Source: a virus
Length of the DNA stretch: 40,289 nt
Reading direction: 5' to 3' (one strand)
IMG/VR virus record: IMGVR_UViG_3300050821_006883
Span: 1-40,289 of that record
The notes under the pieces were generated by a model that had not been told where the DNA came from, made no database searches, and worked only from the letters and a program-made list of their open reading frames with translations. Below, piece after piece: positions 28,489 through 34,208 of the stretch; the stretch's first letter is position 1; each line of letters begins with the position of its first letter. Made by a program: the position numbers and the translations under genes.

Positions 28489-28581
28489 ATGGTTGAAACA
28501 TTGATCCTGCTGACTTTGATGGTGCTGTTTTTTGCGGTGGGTGACTACTTTACGCGCAAGCGTCCCGCCAAACATCCCTAG
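28489..28581 (+). CDS. Single-span membrane peptide (30 aa)
   Basis: GTAGGAGAC precedes the ATG. One helix 'LILLTLMVLFFAVGDYF' and a tail 'TRKRPAKHP'. It resembles the preceding peptide in layout (helix, aromatic pair, basic end in HP), so the two may be duplicates. Confidence 0.45.
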   Translation: MVETLILLTLMVLFFAVGDYFTRKRPAKHP

Positions 28582-28589
28582 CCTAGCGA

Positions 28590-29519
28590 ATGTATGGCCT
28601 GGATCTTTTTTCGGGAATCGGCGGCCTTACCCGCGCTCTCACCGGATACGTCACCCCCGTCGCTTACTGTGAAAACGACCGATATGCTCAAGGGGTATTG
28701 CTTTCCCGAATGGCAGCCGGAGACTTGCCCCATGCACCGATTTGGGATGATGTGCAAACCCTCCGGGGATGTGTGTTGCCGGATATCGACATCCTCTATG
28801 GGGGCTTCCCCTGTCAGGACCTTAGCTGTGCAGGAGCTGGAGAAGGTCTGGCAGGCAAGCGTAGCGGGCTTTTTAGCCAGATCGCCAGGCTTACTCGCGA
28901 AATACGACCCCGGTTCGTCTTCCTGGAAAATGTGCCAGCTATCCGGGCTAGAGGAGCCGACGTTGTTGCCGCGACAATGGCCGGCTTGGGGTATGATTGT
29001 CGATGGCTTACTCTATCCGCTGCGGAGGTCGGCGCCAACCATAAAAGGGATCGCTGGTGGTTCCTGGCCTACGCCAACGACGCGGGATTACAAGGACGGG
29101 TCGGCCCGGAGTTGCCAGAACGTCCCGGTCAATTCTCTCCTGGGGCGGGCGGTGCATTGGAGGACTCCGAGCGCAAGCGATTGGAAAAACCGGGGGACAG
29201 CCGAATATCGCAAGAAACACAAGGGCCAGATCATGCTCCAAACGCAAGTGCAGCAATGGCCCTCCCCGGCCGCCTCCCAGATTCACAAGAAAATCCGAAA
29301 ACTAGCGCCATCGGAGAAGGACAAAACCCACGGAACGATGACGGTGGGGGCGATGGGAGAGAAACATCCCGAAACGATTGGTGGTTATTTGAACCCGCAG
29401 TGGGTCGCTTGGCTCATGGGATACCCTTCCGAGTGGACCGACTTAGAGCCCTGGGTAATTCAGTCGTGCCTCTTCAAGCGAGGACGGCTTTTGAAAAACT
29501 TATCGGAATCAAAAAATGA
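28590..29519 (+). CDS. DNA cytosine-5 methyltransferase (Dcm-type)
   Basis: This 309-aa protein methylates cytosine in DNA using SAM. Motif I 'DLFSGIGG' is at residues 5-12, motif IV 'GGFPCQDLS' holds the catalytic Cys75, motif VI 'ENV' is at 113-115, motif VIII 'KRDRWW' at 152-157, and the C-terminal 'RLRALGNSVVP' is motif X. Between about 160 and 260 the chain is Glu/Arg/Gly/Pro-rich and lacks an obvious target-recognition fold, which coincides with the part where the second frame (28594) carries its strongest motifs. Phage methyltransferases often protect DNA from restriction. The ATG is shared with the overprinted gene within four bases. Confidence 0.85.
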   Translation: MYGLDLFSGIGGLTRALTGYVTPVAYCENDRYAQGVLLSRMAAGDLPHAPIWDDVQTLRGCVLPDIDILYGGFPCQDLSCAGAGEGLAGKRSGLFSQIARLTREIRPRFVFLENVPAIRARGADVVAATMAGLGYDCRWLTLSAAEVGANHKRDRWWFLAYANDAGLQGRVGPELPERPGQFSPGAGGALEDSERKRLEKPGDSRISQETQGPDHAPNASAAMALPGRLPDSQENPKTSAIGEGQNPRNDDGGGDGRETSRNDWWLFEPAVGRLAHGIPFRVDRLRALGNSVVPLQARTAFEKLIGIKK

Positions 29520-29556
29520 TTTACCCATACGCTCAAAGAAAAGTCGAAGGTCGTAA
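28594..29556 (+). CDS. Overprinted phage protein in a second frame of the Dcm gene
   Basis: This 320-aa frame starts four bases after the Dcm start, stays open over the whole Dcm gene and 37 bases beyond. Its product has the recognisable layout of a phage protein family I know from Dcm-rich phages: 'MGASPVRTLAVQELEKV' near 69-85, 'GLLAKYDPGSSSWKMCQLSG' near 99-118, 'WPAWGMIVDGLLYPL' near 129-143, 'SWPTPTTRDYKDGSA' near 157-171, a second 'WRTPSASDWKN', and 'LNPQWVAWLMGYPSEWTDLEP' near the C-terminus. The same bases encode Dcm motifs in the other frame. It may be translated by reinitiation or leaky start choice. Function is unknown. Confidence 0.65.
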   Translation: MAWIFFRESAALPALSPDTSPPSLTVKTTDMLKGYCFPEWQPETCPMHRFGMMCKPSGDVCCRISTSSMGASPVRTLAVQELEKVWQASVAGFLARSPGLLAKYDPGSSSWKMCQLSGLEEPTLLPRQWPAWGMIVDGLLYPLRRSAPTIKGIAGGSWPTPTTRDYKDGSARSCQNVPVNSLLGRAVHWRTPSASDWKNRGTAEYRKKHKGQIMLQTQVQQWPSPAASQIHKKIRKLAPSEKDKTHGTMTVGAMGEKHPETIGGYLNPQWVAWLMGYPSEWTDLEPWVIQSCLFKRGRLLKNLSESKNDLPIRSKKSRRS

Positions 29557-29884
29557 GAAGTTGGAGCATCGTCTGGTCATGGAAGCCTATTTGGGGCGTC
29601 CGTTACTGACAACTGAAATTGTCCACCACATCAACCATGACAAGCTGGATAATCGTATCGGGAATCTCCAACTTATAAATGCGAAGGATCATGCTTTTCA
29701 CCACAATAAAAAGCACCCGTACACAAAAATCTGCGTGATTTGCTCAGCTGTTTTTACGCCACATCCGACAAAGCGGGGGCGGAAGCGAACCTGCTCAAAG
29801 GAGTGTCGCTATAAGCTGATCGCCTTGGCTTGGGTGCCCAAGCGCCCTAAACTCCCACCCAAACTCACCCAAAATGGGGCATAG
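29516..29884 (+). CDS. HNH endonuclease with C-terminal zinc ribbon
   Basis: This 122-aa protein starts at an ATG overlapping the Dcm TGA. 'KKLEHRLVMEAYLGRPL' and 'EIVHHINHDKLDNRIGNLQLI' form the HNH core (H-R-x-V and H-H-I-N-H-D-x-x-D-N). The C-terminal half has 'CVICSAVFTPHPTKRGRKRTC' plus a further Cys for a zinc ribbon. It could be a homing enzyme or a nuclease that works with the methylase. Location right after a methyltransferase leaves both options. Confidence 0.8.
   Translation: MIYPYAQRKVEGRKKLEHRLVMEAYLGRPLLTTEIVHHINHDKLDNRIGNLQLINAKDHAFHHNKKHPYTKICVICSAVFTPHPTKRGRKRTCSKECRYKLIALAWVPKRPKLPPKLTQNGA
29867..29879. promoter_or_regulatory. Palindrome ACCCAAAATGGGG (operator-like site)
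   Basis: This site matches the 33101 operator ACCCAAAATGGGT in all but the last base. It lies inside the end of the HNH gene, about 40 bases before the gene at 29917. It may regulate a weak promoter here. A chance match is possible. Confidence 0.4.
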
Positions 29885-29916
29885 AAGCCACTCAGCCTTC
29901 GTTTTAACGCGCTATC

Positions 29917-30180
29917 ATGGCTAAGACCAGGGAAAGCTATCAGGAATGGGCCGAGGCCCTAAAAGACGCGATAGAAGGCTTTCTGGCGTATGGCTGGAAA
30001 GAGCCCATGGATAATCGGGTGCGAGAGTATAAGCAATGGAAAGAGGAACAGGCGTTAAAGCCCGGCCTGATCCCCGCTTGCGCACCTGTGGAGGTATCCG
30101 CAGATAAGGCAGATCCCGATAGTGCCCACGCCCAGGAGGCTCCCGTTGCAGATGGCGATGATAAGGCCGATCCAGAGTAG
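29917..30180 (+). CDS. Hypothetical protein (87 aa)
   Basis: The N-terminal half is helical ('ESYQEWAEALKDAIEGFLAYG'), the C-terminal half is acidic, Ala/Asp/Pro-rich and probably disordered ('DKADPDSAHAQEAPVADGDD'). It is the last gene of the rightward accessory region, ending 11 bases before the end of the convergent operon. No family recognised. Confidence 0.55.
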   Translation: MAKTRESYQEWAEALKDAIEGFLAYGWKEPMDNRVREYKQWKEEQALKPGLIPACAPVEVSADKADPDSAHAQEAPVADGDDKADPE

Positions 30181-30191
30181 GAGCATCATGG

Positions 30192-30392
30192 TTAGCCTCC
30201 CATTTTGACAATGATTGATTCGACAGTTTGTAAGGTTCTATCCAGTCGATATTTCGCTTTCGCCAGGTCGGCGCGGATGCGCTGTAGCCCCCACAAAGGA
30301 GTCCTCGATTTCCTGTAAGGCTCCGGGCGAGTGTCCCCTTGTCGGTTTCTTGCGATTTCAGCCGCTGTCATTTGATCGTGATTACTTCCCAT
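30192..30392 (-). CDS. Small basic helical protein (66 aa)
   Basis: A GGAGGG site precedes the ATG, which lies inside the previous gene's end. The product has 'GLQRIRADLAKAKYRLDRTL', a long amphipathic, basic helix. Function unknown. It is the last gene of the leftward accessory operon. Confidence 0.5.
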   Translation of the reverse strand: MGSNHDQMTAAEIARNRQGDTRPEPYRKSRTPLWGLQRIRADLAKAKYRLDRTLQTVESIIVKMGG

Positions 30393-30654
30393 GGGAGCCC
30401 TCCGCTTTTTCTATCGCGTCATTGATGAGTCGCAGCGGTTTGGTCAAGTTGCCTTCCCATCCGTCGCGCATGGCTTTACAGGCGGACAGGAGGTCCGGGG
30501 CGGCGGCCTGTAATTTCATGTCCGCGTCGCAGCAATCCGTCAGCGTATAGTCCTCGCAATGGTATCCGAGTTTTGTTTCCCCGCAAGCCTGGCAGCCAGG
30601 TTCGCAACCATTTAGGCCGCTTCTGTGTTGCAGGATTTTCTTTTTCGTTTTCAT
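30382..30654 (-). CDS. Phage protein with Cys-rich start and 'PDLLSACKAM' C-terminus
   Basis: This 90-aa protein begins at an ATG within the repeated element at 30644-30670. 'GLNGCEPGCQACGETKLGYHC' and 'TDCCDAD' form a Cys cluster, probably zinc-binding. The C-terminal 'AAAPDLLSACKAMRDGWEG' and 'INDAIEKAEG' is a pattern found in many small phage proteins of unknown role, and a variant of it closes the gene at 31990. Confidence 0.6.
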   Translation of the reverse strand: MKTKKKILQHRSGLNGCEPGCQACGETKLGYHCEDYTLTDCCDADMKLQAAAPDLLSACKAMRDGWEGNLTKPLRLINDAIEKAEGSHGK

Positions 30655-30670
30655 TTTAGTTCCCCTTTGG
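30644..30670. repeat. 27-bp direct repeat, copy A (gene junction)
   Basis: These 27 bases are identical to 30856-30882. On the minus strand the repeat spells the end of one gene (Lys-Gly-Glu-Leu-Lys-stop), its embedded ribosome-binding site GGGGAAC and the start Met-Lys-Thr of the next. The duplicated junction shows that one gene pair arose by tandem duplication or recombination at this element. Confidence 0.85.
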
Positions 30671-30866
30671 TTTTGAGTTTTTGTGTTTGCCAAGTTTTAT
30701 CGGCGCGATCCACCAGTTCAAAGATTTCTGCGGTTGTCAAATCCATGGAATCTTTCAAGTCCATGAGAATCTTGTCGGTAAACGCTCCCGCCATTTGCAG
30801 TTCGCTGATGAGGCGCGGGAATTGGATTGAATCATCCAACCAGCGCGGATTTTCGTTCGTTTTCAT
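30651..30866 (-). CDS. Hypothetical helical protein (71 aa)
   Basis: The protein has 'LDDSIQFPRLISELQMAGAF' then 'LTTAEIFELVDRADKTW', mostly helical and acidic. It ends KGELK in the 27-bp repeat, whose other copy holds its own start. No family recognised. Confidence 0.55.
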   Translation of the reverse strand: MKTNENPRWLDDSIQFPRLISELQMAGAFTDKILMDLKDSMDLTTAEIFELVDRADKTWQTQKLKTKGELK

Positions 30867-30882
30867 TTTAGTTCCCCTTTGG
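30856..30882. repeat. 27-bp direct repeat, copy B (gene junction)
   Basis: Exact copy of 30644-30670, 212 bp away. It covers the end of the gene at 30863 and the start of the gene at 30651, with the embedded ribosome-binding site. Confidence 0.85.
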
Positions 30883-31084
30883 CGGCTTGCAGCTCCGCCG
30901 ATGTGTCGTTCGTGAGTGACAAGAGCTGTACCGCAAGCGCGATGAGTTTCGTCACCGGCAGATTAAACCTGTCGGCCTGGGCGCGCAGGAGGTCGGCGCG
31001 GGCCTTGCCTGCTTCGCCCGATCCCATTTGATAGGTGGCCTGGTAATGTCCGGCGACTTCAAATGGCTTTAGTTTGGTGGGCAT
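30863..31084 (-). CDS. Hypothetical helical protein (73 aa)
   Basis: AAGGAG precedes the ATG. The product is helical ('ADLLRAQADRFNLPVTKLIA' is typical) and ends KGELK in the duplicated junction. No known function. Confidence 0.55.
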   Translation of the reverse strand: MPTKLKPFEVAGHYQATYQMGSGEAGKARADLLRAQADRFNLPVTKLIALAVQLLSLTNDTSAELQAAKGELK

Positions 31085-31094
31085 GATTTTCTCC

Positions 31095-31466
31095 TTATTC
31101 CGATGGTTTGAGTAACGCTAAGATGTTGACTTCCATGCGGTGTCCGCAGTACCCGCAGGAGTCTTTCGCGGCGTTGGCGGCTTGGTGTATGGCCTCGGAC
31201 CAACCGCAAGCGTAAGCGATGCGCCGCTTTTCTACGATGTCGGGCGTTTCTTTAAGCCTTGCGATTTCGGCTTGAGCGTCGGTGTAGCTCTGCTCTAGGG
31301 ATTGGATTCGGTCTTTACACTCGGCATGCCCTCCGGCGTCAGCCCATCTCTGGACGTCGGCTTTTAGACTTGTTATTTCGGCTTCCATCTTTTGCATTTC
31401 ATGTGCAAAGGCGGTCGATTCTCGCAGATGGAATTCACTTTCTTTTTTAATGCGTTCGTAGCCCAT
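31095..31466 (-). CDS. Coiled-coil protein with Cys pair (123 aa)
   Basis: Residues 10-85 form a long heptad-rich helix ('QKMEAEITSLKADVQRWAD' and 'QSLEQSYTDAQAEIARLKE'). The C-terminal part has 'KDSCGYCGHRMEVNILALLK', a C-x2-C that could bind zinc. No clear ribosome-binding site is visible. Similar small coiled-coil phage proteins have no assigned role. Confidence 0.55.
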   Translation of the reverse strand: MGYERIKKESEFHLRESTAFAHEMQKMEAEITSLKADVQRWADAGGHAECKDRIQSLEQSYTDAQAEIARLKETPDIVEKRRIAYACGWSEAIHQAANAAKDSCGYCGHRMEVNILALLKPSE

Positions 31467-31488
31467 TATTGTTTTTCGTGGTTGTAGA

Positions 31489-31773
31489 TCATGACACGGC
31501 CCGGTATCGTGTAACGGGTTCCGTTGTAAATTCTACGTCATGCGTTAAGAGGACGGAGGACCCGAAGCAGTTTTTGCGGGCCATTAACAGAAAGACGGGT
31601 TTCCAGCCGGTGGTGACTCCGACCGTCCCGGTTTTGACTTCGCCGTAAACTTTGACCCGTATGCGTTCGCCCGTATTAAACGCCTTGACAAACTTCATGG
31701 ACAAGTCGGATGGGTCCCATTTTGCGCCATGCTCTATCGCTTTTTGATTAAACCAATTCATGTAATCTCGCAT
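31489..31773 (-). CDS. Hypothetical protein (94 aa)
   Basis: The ATG at 31773 is preceded by AAGGAGCC. The chain is mixed alpha/beta ('MNWFNQKAIEHGAKW', then 'GERIRVKVYGEVKTGTVGVT') with no catalytic motif. The beta part resembles small OB- or SH3-like folds. Function unknown. Confidence 0.55.
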   Translation of the reverse strand: MRDYMNWFNQKAIEHGAKWDPSDLSMKFVKAFNTGERIRVKVYGEVKTGTVGVTTGWKPVFLLMARKNCFGSSVLLTHDVEFTTEPVTRYRAVS

Positions 31774-31786
31774 TGGAGGCTCCTTT

Positions 31787-31987
31787 TTAATCCTGTTCGG
31801 CTTCGCATTGATGACGGATGCAGACTTCGTCATCATCGGCGCTTGTGTCGAGGTTCCATGACGGCTGAGATCCTTCTACGTATTGCGGGCATGTCACTTG
31901 GGGCGCTGATATCAAGGGGATATCTGGCGTAGGCGTGTTAGGGGTTGTCCAGGGTAGCGCGAGGACGAGGGCGGCTGTGAGGATCAT
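31787..31987 (-). CDS. Small secreted or lipidated protein candidate (66 aa)
   Basis: The start lies two bases after the previous stop. The N-terminus 'MILTAALVLALPWTTPNTPT' looks like a short signal peptide without a classic lipobox. The mature part is acidic with three Cys ('SADDDEVCIRHQCEAEQD'), which could make a disulfide outside the cytoplasm. A superinfection-exclusion or inhibitory role would fit, but is not shown. Confidence 0.5.
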   Translation of the reverse strand: MILTAALVLALPWTTPNTPTPDIPLISAPQVTCPQYVEGSQPSWNLDTSADDDEVCIRHQCEAEQD

Positions 31988-31989
31988 GG

Positions 31990-32511
31990 CTACTTTCCCT
32001 CCGCTCGGGCGATGGCTTTAACCGCTATTTCGATTTCCGGGCCATGTGTTCGATTGTCCGTTGCCATATCTAGCAATGCTCTAACAGCGTCTAACAAGTC
32101 CTGATGGCTATTGACGGCGCGGACGATGAAGGCGGCTCCGTATTGAGATTCTAAGTCCTGTAATTCTTGTTTCGGGGTCGGTGTGCGTTGAGATTTATAT
32201 TTGGCGATAATCCGGTCTGCATTAGGAATACAATTCTCTGCCTTTTTTTTGAGATCGGCTATTCTCTTGTCTAAGTTTTTAGATTTCATGGTTGTTTGCC
32301 CCTCCGCTTTGGCTTTCATTGTGGCCACATAATCATCAACCGTCATTTTGTGCAGAGCATGGGGGCAGTCGGGGATAGTGCATACGGCGATTTCTTTTAA
32401 TTCATTTTCGATCTGTGTCGGTGTACGGGCTGATTTGGGGGTCATGGGTGTGTTACAGGTGGTGCAGGTTCTTTTGATGACTCCGTGTTTACAATCGTGC
32501 AGGTCTTTCAT
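31990..32511 (-). CDS. Hypothetical protein with zinc motifs (173 aa)
   Basis: AAAGGAG precedes the ATG at 32511. The N-terminus carries 'DCKHGVIKRTCTTCNTP' and 'VCTIPDCPHALH', two Cys/His clusters. A middle helix is Lys-rich and charged. The C-terminus 'SHQDLLDAVRALLDMA' with 'AVKAIARAEGK' resembles the end of the gene at 30382, so the two share a domain. First gene of the leftward accessory operon. Confidence 0.6.
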   Translation of the reverse strand: MKDLHDCKHGVIKRTCTTCNTPMTPKSARTPTQIENELKEIAVCTIPDCPHALHKMTVDDYVATMKAKAEGQTTMKSKNLDKRIADLKKKAENCIPNADRIIAKYKSQRTPTPKQELQDLESQYGAAFIVRAVNSHQDLLDAVRALLDMATDNRTHGPEIEIAVKAIARAEGK

Positions 32512-32590
32512 TTTAATGACTCCTTTTAGTGTGGCTATACATTCCATCTTGATAATCTCTCTCTCACGTGAATAGTCTAGTATGAATAGT

Positions 32591-32621
32591 AGTATGATGC
32601 TAGACCCAATCTTAATGTCAA
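32591..32621 (-). promoter_or_regulatory. Promoter of the leftward accessory operon
   Basis: On the minus strand TTGACA (32621-32616) is followed after 18-19 bases by TCATAC or CATACT (32597-32591). GTCTAG and CTAGAC arms (32575-32605 area) form a further inverted repeat near the -10 box, a possible operator. Transcription would start near 32583, about 70 bases before the first gene. Confidence 0.5.
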
Positions 32622-32775
32622 ATGGCCCATACTAACATCGGTCTATGGAGGACCATATGCTTGCTTGCAGCAAGCCTTAATGGAGCTTAATGGAACGTAT
32701 CAGAGGTTCATAATCTAGGATTAGGTGGCTAGAATCGAATCGTGGTGCAAGGAATAAACCGTTTATATCCATTAT

Positions 32776-32805
32776 TTGACAAATAAATCCAAAGTGTGCC
32801 AGAAT
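32776..32805 (+). promoter_or_regulatory. Rightward promoter with operator-like site
   Basis: TTGACA at 32776-32781, an 18-base spacer and CAGAAT at 32800-32805 (four of six matches). ACCCAGAATGGAT, two mismatches from the 33101 palindrome, follows directly. The start would be near 32812, two bases before an ATG. Confidence 0.45.
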
Positions 32806-32813
32806 CACCCAGA

Positions 32814-32885
32814 ATGGATGATCTAGCATCCCAGCGCCCGGCCAGAAGGAACCTGAGCCGCAAGCGTGATAATCCGAAGAACTGA
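32814..32885 (+). CDS. Possible leaderless basic peptide (23 aa)
   Basis: The ATG lies at the predicted transcription start of the 32776 promoter. The product is Arg/Lys/Asn-rich ('PARRNLSRKRDNPK'), so it may bind nucleic acid. It is very short and may be chance. Confidence 0.25.
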   Translation: MDDLASQRPARRNLSRKRDNPKN

Positions 32886-33089
32886 GAGAACTTCCTGATT
32901 AAGAGTTCTAGATCAGAAGAATAAATAGAAAGACGATCAGAACGCGCGCGATCTCTTTACCAGTTGTTTACCTAGCCCTCTGCAAGAGTGCCTCATTCAT
33001 GAGGCTATCCTAGAGCGCCATTGACCCTGACGTTCGCAGAGCCTAGGCCGCTCGGCCGTAGGCGATGCATACCCACTTTCACCCATAAG

Positions 33090-33118
33090 TTGACAAAGTG
33101 ACCCAAAATGGGTAGAGT
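33090..33118 (+). promoter_or_regulatory. Late promoter with palindromic operator
   Basis: TTGACA at 33090-33095, a 17-base spacer and TAGAGT at 33113-33118. The perfect palindrome ACCCAAAATGGGT fills the spacer (33101-33113), so a bound protein would block RNA polymerase. The start point predicted at 33125 is the A of the small terminase ATG, so the late mRNA looks leaderless. This promoter probably drives the whole late operon. Confidence 0.65.
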
Positions 33119-33124
33119 GCGGAT

Positions 33125-33616
33125 ATGGTCAATGCTCTAACCTTGGATGCTGAAACAGGTTTTCTACAGTCCATCAATCCCATAAGTAACACGTTTACTG
33201 CCGAGAAAAAGATGGATTTCCTGAGACAAGCGAGAGAATATCGGAAATTAAATAAGGGTTGGCCGGATTTTGGTGAGATATGCGAACGCATAGGGGTCAA
33301 TATCCTGACGCTAGAAAGGCATATCAAGATCGACGAGGAGTTCGCTAAACAGTTTAAGGAATTGAGTTTAAGTGGGAAATATCAGGCGGAAAGTGATATG
33401 TATAATGCCCGACTGAAGAACCCTCTTTACATGTTTGGTTGGCTTAGAAAATGGTTTCCCGACGAGTATCATCCAGAATACAGGGCGAATCCGACGGTAA
33501 ATATCCAGGTCTTCGACGGTAAAATAGGGAACGCACAAGCGTTTATAGAAGCAGAGACCGTCGATACGACGGTAATTAGCCCGTCATCGTCGGTAAAACC
33601 GTTGATATCCAAGTGA
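33125..33616 (+). CDS. Small terminase subunit candidate
   Basis: This 163-aa protein has a helix-turn-helix-like part ('WPDFGEICERIGVNILTLERH', 'IDEEFAKQFKELSLSGKYQAE') and a C-terminal part 'YNARLKNPLYMFGWLRKWFP' common in small-terminase-like phage proteins. It is the first gene of the late operon, upstream of the large terminase, and the CGACGGTAAA repeats lie in its end and just after it. It would bind the packaging site and start the packaging motor. Confidence 0.7.
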   Translation: MVNALTLDAETGFLQSINPISNTFTAEKKMDFLRQAREYRKLNKGWPDFGEICERIGVNILTLERHIKIDEEFAKQFKELSLSGKYQAESDMYNARLKNPLYMFGWLRKWFPDEYHPEYRANPTVNIQVFDGKIGNAQAFIEAETVDTTVISPSSSVKPLISK

Positions 33617-33790
33617 TCTCATCTGTTACACAAACAGATACAAGGGATTTACCGTCGATAGATAATGATGATCGGAAAATAATTACCCCATGGGGGGTAT
33701 CATGATCAGGGTAAGTCCCCTCCCCAATTCTCACAGGACAAAAAGGGTTCTCCCGTCGATCATTCTGGCGATCAATTCTTTTTACCGACG
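33492..33790. repeat. Iterated CGACGGTAAA motifs: probable packaging (pac/cos) region
   Basis: CGACGGTAAA occurs at 33492-33501 and 33514-33523 (22 bp apart). CGACGGTAAT is at 33567-33576, forming the perfect palindrome ACCGTCG-ATA-CGACGGT (33557-33573). The inverted copy TTTACCGTCG lies at 33648-33657, and one-mismatch versions CGTCGGTAAA at 33588-33597 and, inverted, at 33781-33790. Between them are ATCTGTT-ACACA-AACAGAT (33621-33639) and TACCCC-ATGG-GGGGTA (33684-33699). Such clustered repeats next to terminase genes are typical of packaging-initiation sites. The 33617-33801 stretch holds no gene. Confidence 0.6.
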
Positions 33791-33801
33791 AGTAATTTCA
33801 T

Positions 33802-34026
33802 TTGACCTGTAAATTCTGTACGCCCTATTCCAGTATTCCCGACGGGACTCCGGAGAAATTTAACGCGCGGACGGTGTGGCTGGTTTGGTATATGCCGCAG
33901 GAGCAGCCGACGGGTCCGGCGCTTTTGGGGGTGTACGCGACGTGGGCTCTGGCGCAGGCGGCGCGGGCGGGGGCGGCGGACACGGCGGTTTCGACCTCGA
34001 CGATTCGGGTGGAGGCGGACCAATGA
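33802..34026 (+). CDS. Hypothetical protein (74 aa)
   Basis: A TTG start opens this frame; no ribosome-binding site is clear. The product has 'CKFCTPYSSIPDGTPEKFNA' and a Trp/Ala-rich middle ('VWLVWYMPQEQP'), ending in an ATGA overlap with the next gene. The short C-x2-C may bind a metal. Function unknown. Confidence 0.5.
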   Translation: MTCKFCTPYSSIPDGTPEKFNARTVWLVWYMPQEQPTGPALLGVYATWALAQAARAGAADTAVSTSTIRVEADQ

Positions 34027-34208
34027 AGCATCTGGCTTCTTCTCCTTGGTGGCAGAGAATTTACAAGCAGATGACGACCAAGGGGTACGTCTTGGTGAGC
34101 GAGCCGTCGAAGAAGGCCGGAGTTTTCGTGGCGCGGTGGGTCAAGCCCGACTCTCTGATTAACGTCCCGTCTTTTCGTCGGTGGTATGCGCTTGAAAAGG
34201 CGCTATGA
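34023..34208 (+). CDS. Small basic protein (61 aa)
   Basis: The ATG and stop both overlap neighbours (ATGA). The chain is basic and aromatic ('SSPWWQRIYKQMTTKGYVLV', 'FVARWVKPDSL'), suggesting a nucleic-acid-binding or terminase-associated protein. No family recognised. Confidence 0.55.
   Translation: MKHLASSPWWQRIYKQMTTKGYVLVSEPSKKAGVFVARWVKPDSLINVPSFRRWYALEKAL

Larger units (their letters stand above)
32622..33089. other. Divergent control region without a clear gene
   Basis: This stretch lies between the leftward promoter and the late promoter. It contains several stem-loops: GCTTGC-TTGCA-GCAAGC near 32660, GCCTCA-TTCA-TGAGGC at 32990-33005, and a GC-rich GCCTAGGCCG/CGGCCGTAGGC hairpin near 33040-33063. 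It has a second rightward promoter at 32776. Only a 23-codon frame (32814) is visible. A noncoding RNA, a termination site or an origin of replication are possible; I see no DnaA-type repeats. Confidence 0.45.

Noticed and set aside
33772-34031. Arg-rich minus-strand frames downstream of the small terminase
   Set aside because: Composition (Arg/His/Pro) is that of the complement of the GC-rich plus-strand gene at 33802 and no start site is seen.
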